Shown here one piece after another: positions 15,223-24,402 of a DNA stretch of 64,000 bases. Under the pieces are notes generated by a model. That model was not told where the DNA came from, searched no databases, and was given only the letters and a program-made list of their open reading frames with translations. Positions within the stretch are counted from its first letter, which is position 1, and each line of letters opens with the position of its first letter. The stretch is from an uncultured Pseudobutyrivibrio sp. (GTDB lineage Bacteria > Bacillota > Clostridia > Lachnospirales > Lachnospiraceae), in NCBI GenBank assembly GCA_900546435.1, contig URCQ01000008.1, positions 1-64,000 of the forward strand. The letters run 5' to 3'. The position numbers and the translations under genes were made by a program.

Positions 15223-17340
15223 ATGAAAATCGAATTGGCACAAACAGTAAGAGCTTATGAAAAAAAGAATCTTTCAAAAGATATCGTAGCGGGATTGATC
15301 ATCATGGCAGTTTCCATTCCGATATCTATGGGATATGCGCAAATTGCGGGACTGCCGGCAGTCTATGGATTGTATGGGTCGGTTTTCCCGATTTTGCTTT
15401 TTTCGCTCTTTTCGACATCTCCACAATTTGTTTTTGGTGTAGATGCGGCGCCGGCGGCACTGGTCGGGTCTGCATTGCTTGGTTTGGGCATTGAGGCAGG
15501 TTCGCAGGAAGCCATGCAGGTAGTACCGGCGATAACCTTTTTTGTTGCACTTTGGCTATTGGCATTTTCATTGCTTCGGGCTGGAAAGCTGGTTAATTAT
15601 ATTTCAGCACCGGTAATGGGTGGTTTTATTACAGGTATTTGTACGACGATTATTTTGATGCAGCTGCCGAAATTGTTTGGGGGCTCAGCGGGAACGGGAG
15701 AGTTGCCGGAATTGCTCCTGCATTTGTGGGAAGCACTGCCGGATGCAAATCTTGCATCTCTTGGTATAGGTGTGGCTGCACTAATCATTTTATTGGTGGC
15801 AAAAAAAGTTATGCCCAAATTTCCGGTGGCGGTTGTCTTGATGGTTGCAGGGGCATTTCTTTTCAAAAATACACAAATGCAGCAGTGGGGAATTGCCACG
15901 TTATCGGCTGTGGAACCGGGGCTTCCGCGTTGGAGTGTGCCACATTTTTCGGCGATACCTTTTGTTGATGTGATGACAATCAGTCTTTCGGTAGCAGTTG
16001 TTATTATGGCAGAAACACTTCTGGCAGAAAATAGTTTTGCACAGAAGAATGGATATCGTATTGATGATAATCGGGAAATTCTGGCTTTTTCCATGGGAAA
16101 TTTTGTTGCAGCGTTTACGGGGTGCTGCCCGATGAACGGATCTGTTTCACGAACGGCTATGGGAGAACAATATCAGGCGAAAACACAATTGTCCGGTCTG
16201 ATTGCAGGCGTGTCTATGATGGTTCTTCTTGTATGTGGAACTGGGTTCATCGGATATCTTCCAGTTCCGATTTTAACGGCTATTGTGATATCGGCACTTT
16301 TGGGAGCAACAGAGTTCGATCTGGCGAAAAGGCTCTGGAAAGTCAGTCGTACAGAATTTTTTATCTTTGTAGGGGCGTTTGTTGGTGTACTTTTGCTTGG
16401 AACCATCAATGGCGTATTGATTGGGATTATTTTATCTTTTTCTGAAATGATTATTCGTACGGCGAAACCGGCGCGATGTTTCTTGGGGATACAGCCTGGG
16501 CATAAACATTTTCGAGATTTAAAGGAAAGTGACCAGATTCATGCCGTTTCCGGTGTACTGATTTATCGCTTTAGCAGCAATTTGTTTTTTGCAAATATAG
16601 TGGTGTTAGAACAGGATATTATGGAGCATATTACTCCGGAAACAACGACAGTGATTTTGGATGCGAGTGGCATCGGCAGCATAGACATTACAGCCGCAGA
16701 TCGTCTGGGAGCGCTTTATCATAATTTGCAGGATAAAGGGATTCGTTTTTACATGACGGAGCATATTGCAGGTGTCAATGAACAACTGCGAAAACTGGGG
16801 CTCGGATATATGATTGAAGAAGGTGCAGTTCGGCGAACCATACATATTGCATTAAAAGATAGAGGGTTCAAACGTCCATATCCATTGGAGGGTGGTATTG
16901 ATAATGTGGAACGGAGTGCATCGCGTAAGCGTGCGGATAACCGGGTACAGGAATTTGTCTGGGCTTTTGGAAAAGAGAGCGAAGAACAGATGGAAAAACA
17001 GATAACACTACAGATAGAACAGCTTCGGAAAACAGGCGATGTGGAGGAGTTGCTGCATGGCAGATGGAGTCACATGGAGGCTTTAGACGAAGATGAATGG
17101 TTAGAACATTTGGAGGAGCATCTGAAGGAGATTGTAAATATTTCCGGTAAGGACGAGGAAACAATGGCGGCAAGATTAGAAGCACATCGACAGGAAGTGC
17201 ATGATCGTATCGCTTTAGAACATCCGGAACTGGCGGAAAAATTTAGGGAACGCCGTCATATACTAGATGACCATTTAAAAGAAAAACGACCGGAAGTCTA
17301 CGATCTGGTAGTTAAAATGCGCGAAAAAAGAAAAGAGTAG
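15223..17340 (+). CDS. SulP family anion transporter with STAS domain and long charged tail
   Basis: A 705-residue SulP transporter. Residues 1-420 form the membrane domain (about ten to twelve helices) with the family signature near GYAQIAGLPAVYGLYGSVFP (residues 43-62). A STAS domain follows (about 430-545, containing VILDASGIGSIDITAADRL). Unusually, a further 140-150 residues come after the STAS domain, rich in Glu, Lys, Arg and His, and predicted to be helical; normal family members end near residue 560. SulP proteins carry sulfate, bicarbonate or dicarboxylates; the substrate here is unknown. The gene follows the TRIC-type gene by 49 bases. Its stop codon lies inside an 18-bp perfect inverted repeat shared with the convergent chemoreceptor gene. 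Confidence 0.92.
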   Translation: MKIELAQTVRAYEKKNLSKDIVAGLIIMAVSIPISMGYAQIAGLPAVYGLYGSVFPILLFSLFSTSPQFVFGVDAAPAALVGSALLGLGIEAGSQEAMQVVPAITFFVALWLLAFSLLRAGKLVNYISAPVMGGFITGICTTIILMQLPKLFGGSAGTGELPELLLHLWEALPDANLASLGIGVAALIILLVAKKVMPKFPVAVVLMVAGAFLFKNTQMQQWGIATLSAVEPGLPRWSVPHFSAIPFVDVMTISLSVAVVIMAETLLAENSFAQKNGYRIDDNREILAFSMGNFVAAFTGCCPMNGSVSRTAMGEQYQAKTQLSGLIAGVSMMVLLVCGTGFIGYLPVPILTAIVISALLGATEFDLAKRLWKVSRTEFFIFVGAFVGVLLLGTINGVLIGIILSFSEMIIRTAKPARCFLGIQPGHKHFRDLKESDQIHAVSGVLIYRFSSNLFFANIVVLEQDIMEHITPETTTVILDASGIGSIDITAADRLGALYHNLQDKGIRFYMTEHIAGVNEQLRKLGLGYMIEEGAVRRTIHIALKDRGFKRPYPLEGGIDNVERSASRKRADNRVQEFVWAFGKESEEQMEKQITLQIEQLRKTGDVEELLHGRWSHMEALDEDEWLEHLEEHLKEIVNISGKDEETMAARLEAHRQEVHDRIALEHPELAEKFRERRHILDDHLKEKRPEVYDLVVKMREKRKE

Positions 17341-17366
17341 GAACAAGCTGTTCCTACTCTTTTCTT
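17328..17366. terminator. Bidirectional terminator overlapping two convergent gene ends
   Basis: AAGAAAAGAGTAGGAACA (17328-17345) and TGTTCCTACTCTTTTCTT (17349-17366) are perfect 18-bp arms around a three-base loop. A-runs and T-runs on both sides make it work in both directions. It includes the stop codon of the SulP gene and the last codons of the chemoreceptor gene. Confidence 0.85.
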
Positions 17367-18649
17367 AATTTCTCTTTCTCTTTATCCACCTGCTTTGCAA
17401 AATATACCAATTCATCGGATACATGGATAATGCGTTCTGTTTCGTGCTCGTTGGCAAGTGCAATTTCGCGGAAATGCTTCATGTTTTGTCCGGTGATCTC
17501 GGCATTGTTGGCATTCTCTTCTGCGCTGGCTGCGAGGTGGTGTATGCTATCTTCAATGCGATCTTTGTGCTCAGCTAATTCTGTAATCTCAGTATCGATA
17601 TCTGAGATAGATTGTGCTACCAAGGTAATCTCGGAATTTAGTTCTCCAAAAATAGCATTTGTTTCGTTGATCTTTTTACTCTGTTTGGCAAAGGAATCTG
17701 TCACCTTCTCGGTGATTTCAACACTGACATCAGCATTGTTTAATAGTTCGTTGACAATGGTGTTGATTTGTTCTGTTGAACTCTTAGATTGATCAGCAAG
17801 TGCGCGGATTTCATCGGCAACGACAGCAAATCCCTTACCGGCTTCTCCGGCTCTTGCAGCTTCAATACTGGCATTTAGTGCAAGCAGGTTGGTCTGTGCG
17901 GAAATGTCAGCAATCAATTCTGTAGCGGTACGAATCTGTTGCGTAGACTGGTTGGTCAGCTCTGTCTGCTGGCGAACCTGCTCGATTGCCTGTCCACTTT
18001 CTTCACTGTGAACGATTAATTCCTGAATGATTTTTTCTGCAGATGCATTACATGCACGTACTTTTTCTGCAGATGCATTAAGTGCGTTAACATTGGAAAC
18101 AATCTTATCAATGGCATCGGCGATCGCTGCGATTTTGGTTGTCATATCTAAAGTGCTGTCAGCTTGTGTATTGGTGTTGTCAATGATAGAAGTAACGGCT
18201 GTCTCAGTATCTGCCATGGCATCTGACATTTCTCCGGAGATGTGTTTAAAGCTCTCGGAGACAGCGGCAAGTTCTTGTGTGGCAGAGGTGATTTGTGTTA
18301 CGATAGTGGCAAGACCGAGGGTATTGCTTTGGATGGTGCGGATGGCCTCGCCAAGAGCATCATCGCGCTGCGCGAACTTTTCAAATTTCTCTTTTTGCTT
18401 CTCGGATTCAGCAGGTGCATCTTGACCGCGTATGGCGGATAAAAACGGACGCAAAAGGGATAGGATAAAGGAAATCAAAAGTGCCATGACTGCAGTGATG
18501 CCAGCAATTTGCAGAATCATTGCAACCAATGTATTAAGGATTCCATGGGATAACAATTCGAATAAAATAATTTCGAATATGAATAGGAGAGCCAAAAGGC
18601 ATATCAATGGTTTTAGTAGTTTTGAAATAATATTTTTTTTGTTGTCCAT
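17354..18649 (-). CDS. Methyl-accepting chemotaxis protein without an external sensor domain
   Basis: A 431-residue chemoreceptor. Two membrane segments lie close together at the N-terminus (about residues 10-30 and 35-60), leaving almost no outside loop, so it cannot carry a periplasmic-type ligand domain. The rest is a cytoplasmic helical bundle with the highly conserved signalling tip [20 protein letters not shown] followed by [16 protein letters not shown]. It would signal to CheA/CheW and may sense the membrane or cytoplasm. AAGGAGCACTT precedes the ATG at 18649; an open frame extends further upstream but without a ribosome site. A strong promoter with a palindrome in its spacer lies at 18697-18724. 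Confidence 0.93.
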   Translation of the reverse strand: MDNKKNIISKLLKPLICLLALLFIFEIILFELLSHGILNTLVAMILQIAGITAVMALLISFILSLLRPFLSAIRGQDAPAESEKQKEKFEKFAQRDDALGEAIRTIQSNTLGLATIVTQITSATQELAAVSESFKHISGEMSDAMADTETAVTSIIDNTNTQADSTLDMTTKIAAIADAIDKIVSNVNALNASAEKVRACNASAEKIIQELIVHSEESGQAIEQVRQQTELTNQSTQQIRTATELIADISAQTNLLALNASIEAARAGEAGKGFAVVADEIRALADQSKSSTEQINTIVNELLNNADVSVEITEKVTDSFAKQSKKINETNAIFGELNSEITLVAQSISDIDTEITELAEHKDRIEDSIHHLAASAEENANNAEITGQNMKHFREIALANEHETERIIHVSDELVYFAKQVDKEKEKLRKE

Positions 18650-18696
18650 AAGTGCTCCTTTGTGGTGAAAATATCTATTATTTATAGTTCTTTTTA

Positions 18697-18724
18697 TTAT
18701 AACGTGAAAAAACACGTAATTCAA
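18697..18724 (-). promoter_or_regulatory. Chemoreceptor promoter with palindrome in the spacer
   Basis: On the minus strand TTGAAT (18724-18719), a 16-base spacer and a perfect TATAAT (18702-18697). The spacer is almost exactly filled by the palindrome ACGTG-TTTTTT-CACGT (18702-18717). A dimeric regulator bound there could control the promoter, and perhaps the divergent dehydrogenase gene. Confidence 0.55.
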
Positions 18725-18769
18725 CGGATTTGTAATTATCGACAGATGTGTAAAAGGAGGTCGCAGAGC

Positions 18770-19543
18770 ATGAGAAAAAGACAAAAAACAGTATGGATTA
18801 CAGGCGCTAGTTCCGGCATAGGTCTGGCATTTGCACAGGCATATGCGAAGAAGGGATACCGTCTGATTCTGACGGCGCGAAGACGAGGGCGCTTAGAAAA
18901 AATAGCAGCAAATTTAGGCGTTTCCTGTCGGATTGAGACGGCAGATTTGTCAAAAGACGAGGAATGTTATCGCGTATGTAATTTGCTGAAAGAAGAAACG
19001 ATAGATATTTTTATCAATAATGCAGGTTTTGGAACCTGTGGAGAATTTGCTGAGACCGACATGACAAAAGAAATTGATATGATTCATGTGAATGTAGAAG
19101 CAATGCATATTTTGTGTAAAGAAGTTTTGCGTCATATGCGTGCAAAGGGGCATGGAACAATTCTCAATGTGGCGTCTTCAGCAGGGCTTTTGCCAGGAGG
19201 TCCTTATATGGCGACATATTATGCGACGAAAGCTTACGTTGTTAGTTTGACAAAAAGCATTGCCCAGGAACAGCGGGAAAAGAAGAGTGGTGTCTATGTC
19301 TGTGCGCTTTGTCCGGGACCGGTGGATACAGAATTTAATGATCGTGCGAATGTTGTTTTTGCGTTGCCGGGGATCACAGCAAAACAGTGTGTGGCAGAAG
19401 CATTGCGCGGTATGTTGCTGCGCCGTACAATTATCGTGCCTGTATTTTGGATTCGTATAGGCGCAGTGTTGCAGCGGCTGGTACCTGACTTTATTATGCT
19501 GCCACTAGTGGCAAGACGACAGAAAGAAAAGATGGGAAAATAA
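18770..19543 (+). CDS. SDR family oxidoreductase
   Basis: A 257-residue classical short-chain dehydrogenase of the DltE/YqjQ-like type. The cofactor motif TGASSGIG is at residues 11-18, NNAG at 83-86, the catalytic serine in VASSAG near 134-139, and YYATK at 150-154 gives the Tyr-x-x-x-Lys pair. The C-terminal end has a hydrophobic stretch (about 225-250) that could associate with membrane, as in acyl- or long-chain-alcohol dehydrogenases of this group. The ATG at 18770 has AAAGGAGG upstream; the open frame before it lacks a site. It starts a likely four-gene operon with spacings of 16 to 28 bases. Confidence 0.88.
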   Translation: MRKRQKTVWITGASSGIGLAFAQAYAKKGYRLILTARRRGRLEKIAANLGVSCRIETADLSKDEECYRVCNLLKEETIDIFINNAGFGTCGEFAETDMTKEIDMIHVNVEAMHILCKEVLRHMRAKGHGTILNVASSAGLLPGGPYMATYYATKAYVVSLTKSIAQEQREKKSGVYVCALCPGPVDTEFNDRANVVFALPGITAKQCVAEALRGMLLRRTIIVPVFWIRIGAVLQRLVPDFIMLPLVARRQKEKMGK

Positions 19544-19559
19544 TAGAAGAGGTAGAATC

Positions 19560-20231
19560 ATGGACGAAAGTAAGAAACAAAAGATTCAGACATCAGAAAC
19601 ATTCCTTTTAAGTGCAATTTTGGCAATCTCCGGAGGGTTTCAGGATGCCTACACATATAATGTACGAGAGGAAGTATTTTCAAATGCCCAGACGGGAAAC
19701 GTGGTTTTGATGAGCCAGCATTTCTTGATGGGGGATTGGCGCAGTGCATTGCATTATCTGTTTCCGATTTTAGCATTTGCATTTGGGGTATTGGTTGCAG
19801 AACAGATTGGTCATAAATATAAATATGCAAAGAAGATTCATTGGCGCCAGATTATCGTTGTGATGGAAATGATTCTTTTATTTGTTGTTGGCTTTATTCC
19901 AGCAAAGTACAATATGATTGCAACGATGCTCGTATCGTTTTCCTGTTCAATGCAGGTGCAGACATTTCGTAAGGTCAATGGATACGGTTATGCCAGTACC
20001 ATGTGTATCGGAAATTTGCGCAGCGGAACAGAAAGCCTATCCGTATATTTGCGGGAACATCATAAGGGTGCACTCAAAAAAGCAATGCACTATTATGGAA
20101 TTATTGTTATCTTTGCACTTGGTGCAGGAATTGGTGGTATCTGCTCGCTGCATTGGGGGATGAAAGCAATCTGGGTATCCAGTGTTCTGTTATTATTAAC
20201 ATTTTTTATGATGGTAGAAGAACATCGATAA
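19560..20231 (+). CDS. YoaK family (DUF1275) membrane protein
   Basis: A 223-residue membrane protein with about six hydrophobic segments and the DUF1275/YoaK signature near the N-terminus, SGGFQDAYTYN followed by NAQTGNVVLM. Function is unknown; a small-molecule transport role has been guessed for the family. AGAGGTAG lies before the ATG. It sits 16 bases after the dehydrogenase gene and 24 bases before the DNA polymerase gene, so all are probably on one transcript, although no functional link is apparent. Confidence 0.85.
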   Translation: MDESKKQKIQTSETFLLSAILAISGGFQDAYTYNVREEVFSNAQTGNVVLMSQHFLMGDWRSALHYLFPILAFAFGVLVAEQIGHKYKYAKKIHWRQIIVVMEMILLFVVGFIPAKYNMIATMLVSFSCSMQVQTFRKVNGYGYASTMCIGNLRSGTESLSVYLREHHKGALKKAMHYYGIIVIFALGAGIGGICSLHWGMKAIWVSSVLLLLTFFMMVEEHR

Positions 20232-20255
20232 AAAACATATGGGAGGAGGATGTCT

Positions 20256-21782
20256 ATGGCAGAAAATAGAACGTATATTGCAATTGATTTGAAATCCTTC
20301 TTCGCATCGGTTGAGTGTAAGGAAAGGAAGCTGGACCCGTTAAAAACAAATCTGGTTGTGGCGGATGCAGCACGTACAGAAAAGACCATTTGCCTGGCTG
20401 TGACACCTTCACTGAAAGCGTATGGGATTCCCGGTCGTGCGCGTCTGTTTGAAGTCGTACAGCGTGTGCGTGAAGAGAACCAAAAGCGTGCGGCAGCAGC
20501 ACCGGGCCATCGTTTGGAAGGCACTTCCTATGATGATGACGCATTAAAAAATAATCCATCCCTTGCTATTGATTATGTGATTGCACCACCACGTATGGCT
20601 CTTTATATGGAATATAGTACAAAAATCTACAATATTTACCTTAAGTATGTGGCGCCAGAGGATATACATGTTTATTCCATAGATGAAGTTATGATGGATG
20701 TGACATCGTATTTGCGGACATATGGAATGAGCGCGAGAGAATTAGCACGCACAATGATACAGGATGTGCTGGCAGAGACGAACATTACAGCAACAGCCGG
20801 AATCGGTACAAACCTTTATCTGTGTAAAATTGCAATGGATATCGTGGCAAAACATGTGGAGCCGGATGACGATGGCGTGCGTATTGCACAATTGGATGAG
20901 ATGCAGTATCGGAAGCTATTGTGGAATCACCGTCCGCTTACGGATTTTTGGCGTGTAGGTGCAGGTTATGCACGAAAACTGGAAGAAAACGGCATGTATA
21001 CGATGGGCGATGTGGCGCGTTGTTCGATGGGAAAGGAAGATTCTTTTTATAACGAGGATTTGCTATATCGTTTGTTTGGTGTGAATGCAGAGTTGCTGAT
21101 TGATCATGCGTGGGGATATGAACCGTGTACGATGGAGATGATTAAGGCGTATCGTCCAATGACAAGCAGTCTATGTTCAGGACAAGTGTTACAGTGCCCG
21201 TATGATTTTGAAAAAACAAGGTTGGTTGTACAGGAGATGGTGGATTTGCAGGTGCTCGATCTGGTGGATAAAGGATTGATGACAGATCAGGTAGTTCTTA
21301 CCATTGGTTATGATATTGAAAACCTGACGGATCCGAAGCGACGAAAAGCATATCATGGAGAAGTGACAATCGATCGGTATGGGCGGGCAGTTCCGAAGCA
21401 TGCACATGGAACCATAAATTTAAAGGGACATACATCTTCTACAATCGAAATTACTGAGAAAGTCATGGAATTGTATGATCGTATTGTAGATCCGACACTC
21501 CTAGTGCGCAGGATCAATATGACGGTGAATCATCTTGAGGTAGAGAGTGCTGTGGTACAAAAAGAGGAATATGAGCAGCTGGATCTTTTTACGGATTATG
21601 CACAGAAGGAAGAAAAAGACCGGGAAGAACGCCAGATGCGGGAGCGTGAAAAGAATATGCAGCATGCGATGATTGATATTAAGAAAAAATACGGAAAAAA
21701 TGCAATCATAAAAGGTATGAATCTACAGGAAGGGGCAACAGCATGCGACCGTAACCGGCAGATTGGTGGACATAAAGCGTAA
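20256..21782 (+). CDS. Y-family DNA polymerase (UmuC/UvrX-like)
   Basis: A 508-residue lesion-bypass DNA polymerase of the Y family, more like the Bacillus UvrX/YqjW and UmuC forms than DinB because of its length and C-terminal region. Metal-binding residues are visible: IAIDLKSFFASVE near the N-terminus (Asp and the steric-gate Phe pair) and YSIDEVMMDVT near 140-150 (Asp-Glu). A helix-hairpin-helix-type segment and a little-finger domain (about 350-440) follow. I prefer the ATG at 20256 because GGGAGGAGG ends right at an earlier ATG (20250), which would be too close. The next gene encodes the small YolD-like partner often found with this polymerase type. Confidence 0.92.
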   Translation: MAENRTYIAIDLKSFFASVECKERKLDPLKTNLVVADAARTEKTICLAVTPSLKAYGIPGRARLFEVVQRVREENQKRAAAAPGHRLEGTSYDDDALKNNPSLAIDYVIAPPRMALYMEYSTKIYNIYLKYVAPEDIHVYSIDEVMMDVTSYLRTYGMSARELARTMIQDVLAETNITATAGIGTNLYLCKIAMDIVAKHVEPDDDGVRIAQLDEMQYRKLLWNHRPLTDFWRVGAGYARKLEENGMYTMGDVARCSMGKEDSFYNEDLLYRLFGVNAELLIDHAWGYEPCTMEMIKAYRPMTSSLCSGQVLQCPYDFEKTRLVVQEMVDLQVLDLVDKGLMTDQVVLTIGYDIENLTDPKRRKAYHGEVTIDRYGRAVPKHAHGTINLKGHTSSTIEITEKVMELYDRIVDPTLLVRRINMTVNHLEVESAVVQKEEYEQLDLFTDYAQKEEKDREERQMREREKNMQHAMIDIKKKYGKNAIIKGMNLQEGATACDRNRQIGGHKA

Positions 21783-21810
21783 AGAAATCAATATTTGAGA
21801 GGAAGACGTC

Positions 21811-22251
21811 ATGAAACAGAAAAAGAAGGACGATTATAGTGATATTATTTCGTTAGAGCATCCCGTATCCAAAAAGCATGCACATATGTCTTTGTATGAT
21901 CGGGCGGCGCAATTTTCTCCGTTTTCAGCGTTGACCGGTCATGAGGCGGCAATTGCAGAGACCGGGCGTCTCACCCAGGAAAAAATGGAATTGGATGAAG
22001 ACACAAAAGAACAGCTGGATGAGAAAATACAGACCTTACTGCGACAGCAGGATATGGGGGAACGTATCTGTGTGAAAGTAAGTTATTTTGTTCCAGATGC
22101 GTTAAAAGAAGGCGGGGCATATCAAACATACCGTGGCTACGTAAAGCGATTGGATGGTTATCACCGGAAATTGATTTTTGAAGATGCATTAGAGATAAAG
22201 CTTGATGCCATTTGTGATATTTCCATGGCAGAAACAGAGACAGATTTTTGA
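21811..22251 (+). CDS. YolD-like protein
   Basis: A 146-residue protein with HAHMSLYDRAAQFSPFSALTGHEAAI near residues 23-48, a hallmark of YolD-like proteins, and a C-terminal portion rich in beta-strand pattern (VSYFVPDALKEGGAYQTYRGYVKRLD). YolD-like proteins are encoded next to UvrX/UmuC-type polymerases and may act like UmuD as polymerase partners; this is suggested, not proven, for the family. GAGAGGAAG precedes the ATG, 28 bases after the polymerase gene. No SOS box was recognised upstream of the operon. Confidence 0.8.
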   Translation: MKQKKKDDYSDIISLEHPVSKKHAHMSLYDRAAQFSPFSALTGHEAAIAETGRLTQEKMELDEDTKEQLDEKIQTLLRQQDMGERICVKVSYFVPDALKEGGAYQTYRGYVKRLDGYHRKLIFEDALEIKLDAICDISMAETETDF

Positions 22252-22283
22252 TGTAAAACATGTAAAATACGGCAATCCACCTC

Positions 22284-22310
22284 TTGCAAGAAGAGGAATG
22301 GTGCTATACT
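22284..22310 (+). promoter_or_regulatory. Extended -10 promoter of yqeY-like gene
   Basis: TTGCAA (22284-22289), a 15-base spacer and TATACT (22305-22310) preceded by TG, an extended -10 arrangement. CCTCTTGCAAGAAGAGG at 22280-22296 forms a small dyad over the -35 box that could end the upstream transcript or act as an operator. Confidence 0.45.
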
Positions 22311-22362
22311 ATATAAAAATGAAAAACTACCTGTAAAGATAGCAAGAAAGAAGGAAAAGATT

Positions 22363-22803
22363 ATGAGTAAGATGAAAGAATTACAGGATGCAATGATTGC
22401 AGCGATGAAGGCAAAGGATAAGTTTCGAAAAGATGCAATTTCGGTGTTGGTATCAGCTGCAAAAAAGAGTGGTATTGATGCAGGATGTCGTGAAGACATA
22501 CCGGATGATATGGTAAATGCAGCAATTCTCAAAGAATTAAAATCCTGCAAGGAGCAGATTGATACCTGCCCGGCAGCCAGAGAGGATTTGCTGGAAGAAT
22601 ATAAAAAACGTTATGAAATCATGAGTGAGTTTGCACCAAAACAGATGGACGCAGAAGAAGTGAAGGCATATTTACAGGAAAAATTCGCTGACGTGATTGC
22701 AACGGGAAATAAAGGGCAGATCATGAAAGCCGTGATGGCGGATCTGAAAGGCAAAGCCGATGGTAAAGTCATCAATGGTGTAGTCGCAGAATTGATGCAA
22801 TAG
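22363..22803 (+). CDS. GatB/YqeY domain protein
   Basis: A 146-residue YqeY-like protein, an all-helical domain related to the tail of GatB that contacts tRNA in the amidotransferase. Typical features are the start KMKELQDAMIAAMKAKDKFRKDAIS and the end GQIMKAVMADLKGKADGKVINGVVAE. Stand-alone YqeY proteins are common in Bacillota and may act on tRNA, though their role is not settled. AGAAGGAAAAG lies before the ATG. It has its own promoter and is followed by a hairpin at 22807-22833. Confidence 0.93.
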   Translation: MSKMKELQDAMIAAMKAKDKFRKDAISVLVSAAKKSGIDAGCREDIPDDMVNAAILKELKSCKEQIDTCPAAREDLLEEYKKRYEIMSEFAPKQMDAEEVKAYLQEKFADVIATGNKGQIMKAVMADLKGKADGKVINGVVAELMQ

Positions 22804-22806
22804 ACA

Positions 22807-22840
22807 AAAGCCTGCTCCGATGGGGTGGGCTTTATGATTT
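22807..22840 (+). terminator. Weak intrinsic terminator after the YqeY-like gene
   Basis: AAAGCCTGCTCC (22807-22818) pairs along its whole length with GGGGTGGGCTTT (22822-22833), using several G-U pairs, around a GAT loop. The following T-rich stretch is interrupted, so read-through into the serine dehydratase genes is likely. Confidence 0.5.
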
Positions 22841-22860
22841 TATGAGGAGAGAAATAGATT

Positions 22861-23532
22861 ATGAACATCTTTGAAGTGGTAGGACCCGTTATGGTAGGTC
22901 CGTCAAGTTCGCACACGGCGGGGGCTGTAAAAATAGGATATATTGCTGGAAAGCTTTTGGGCGAGCCATTAAAACGTGCGCAGATTAATCTTTACGGTTC
23001 CTTTCTTGCCACCGGAGAAGGACATGGTACAAAAAAAGCGCTTGTGGCAGGTCTTTTGGGGATGCAGACGGATGATATTCGTATTCCGCAGGCATACGAA
23101 CTTGCCCGGCAGCAGGGAATCGAGATTTGTTTTGGTACAGCTGTTTTAAAAGATGCACATCCAAATTCAGCACAGCTGATTTTATATGGGGAGTCTGGCA
23201 GAAAACTGGAAATCGTAGGACAATCTATTGGAGGAAGCCGTATTAACATTGCTTCTGTGGATGGCATAGAAACGAATTTTTCTGGGGATTATCCGACACT
23301 TGTTGTTCATAATCAGGATCAGCCGGGTCATGTTTCCAAGGTGACTTCGACTTTATCAAAACATGGGGTCAATATTGCCTGTATGCAGTTGTATCGTTCG
23401 AAACGTGGTGGGGAAGCCGTGATGGTTGTGGAATGTGATCAGGAGATTCCACAGGAAGTCGTTGATGAGCTGCGTGCATCCATTGGTATTTATAAAGTGA
23501 CGTATCTTGGCATGATTGGAAAGGGAGTATAA
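22861..23532 (+). CDS. sdaAB: L-serine ammonia-lyase, iron-sulfur type, beta subunit
   Basis: A 223-residue beta subunit of the oxygen-sensitive serine dehydratase, which turns L-serine into pyruvate and ammonia. The N-terminal domain begins with EVVGPVMVGPSSSHTAGAV, the serine-binding signature of the family. The C-terminal 75 residues (from about VVHNQDQPGHVSKVTS) are an ACT domain, which in relatives binds serine and controls activity. GAGGAGAG precedes the ATG. Its stop overlaps the alpha-subunit start (TAATG), so the two are translationally coupled. Confidence 0.96.
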   Translation: MNIFEVVGPVMVGPSSSHTAGAVKIGYIAGKLLGEPLKRAQINLYGSFLATGEGHGTKKALVAGLLGMQTDDIRIPQAYELARQQGIEICFGTAVLKDAHPNSAQLILYGESGRKLEIVGQSIGGSRINIASVDGIETNFSGDYPTLVVHNQDQPGHVSKVTSTLSKHGVNIACMQLYRSKRGGEAVMVVECDQEIPQEVVDELRASIGIYKVTYLGMIGKGV

Positions 23533-24395
23533 TGTATCATTCAATTTCAGATATTATAAAGCAGAGTGAACAAGAAAAGATTGCATTTTGGGAAGTGGTT
23601 TTACGTGCAGACATGGAAGAGCGTGGGGTGTCCTATGAGGATTCTTTTGAGACGATGCGTCATATGTATCGGGCTATGCGTGATGCAGACGCAGGATATG
23701 ATCCGAAGGCTCGTTCCGCATCTGGCATGGCAGGTGGTGCAGGAGAAATGCTGCACATTTATAATGAAAGCGGTAAAAATATTTGTGGCGATTTTGTTGG
23801 TGAAGTTATGGAAAAGGCGATTAAGATGGGAGAGTCCAACGCATGCATGCACCGTATTGTAGCAGCACCTACAGCGGGGTCGTGCGGCGTGATTCCGGCC
23901 GTCTTTTTGGTGGCAGAAAAACGATTGCAGCTAAGTGAAGATGTTATGATACAGGCTATGTTTATTACGGCGGGTATTGGTGCGGTTATTGCAGAGAATG
24001 CTTCGGTTGCAGGCGCATCTGGCGGTTGTCAGGCGGAAATTGGTTCTGCCAGTGCAATGGCGGCGGCGGGTCTTGCATATTTACAAGGTGGCAATGCAAG
24101 ACAAATTGCGGATGCGGCAGCATTTGCGCTTAAAAATATGTTGGGACTTGCCTGTGATCCGGTGGGCGGTCTTGTCGAAGTACCATGTATCAAGCGAAAC
24201 GTAGCAGGTGCGGTCAATGCACTGACTTCTGCACAGCTCGCAATGGCCGGGATTCAAAGTGTGATTCCGGCAGATGAAGTCATTGATGCCATGCGACGAA
24301 TTGGTAACGATATGCCATCTTCGATTAAAGAAACCAGTCTTGGTGGTCTTGCTGTTTCACCGACTGCACTTGTACTTACAGGTCAACAGAAGTAG
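23532..24395 (+). CDS. sdaAA: L-serine ammonia-lyase, iron-sulfur type, alpha subunit
   Basis: A 287-residue alpha subunit, the catalytic half that holds the [4Fe-4S] cluster. Conserved segments include MAGGAGEM near the N-terminal third, VAAPTAGSCGVIPAVF (about residues 112-127), the glycine-rich ASVAGASGGCQAEIGSA, and CDPVGGLVEVPCIKRN with conserved cysteines that serve as cluster ligands in the family. An iron-sulfur serine dehydratase fits an anaerobe. It overlaps the beta gene by one base and ends eight bases from the convergent AraC-type gene; a small hairpin (TGGAT/ATCCA) and a T-run lie there. Confidence 0.96.
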   Translation: MYHSISDIIKQSEQEKIAFWEVVLRADMEERGVSYEDSFETMRHMYRAMRDADAGYDPKARSASGMAGGAGEMLHIYNESGKNICGDFVGEVMEKAIKMGESNACMHRIVAAPTAGSCGVIPAVFLVAEKRLQLSEDVMIQAMFITAGIGAVIAENASVAGASGGCQAEIGSASAMAAAGLAYLQGGNARQIADAAAFALKNMLGLACDPVGGLVEVPCIKRNVAGAVNALTSAQLAMAGIQSVIPADEVIDAMRRIGNDMPSSIKETSLGGLAVSPTALVLTGQQK

Positions 24396-24402
24396 CAATG
24401 GA

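Noticed and set aside
17354..18784. Longer open frame upstream of the chemoreceptor start
   Set aside because: The extra 45 codons cover the promoter and its palindrome, while AAGGAGCACT directly precedes the ATG at 18649.
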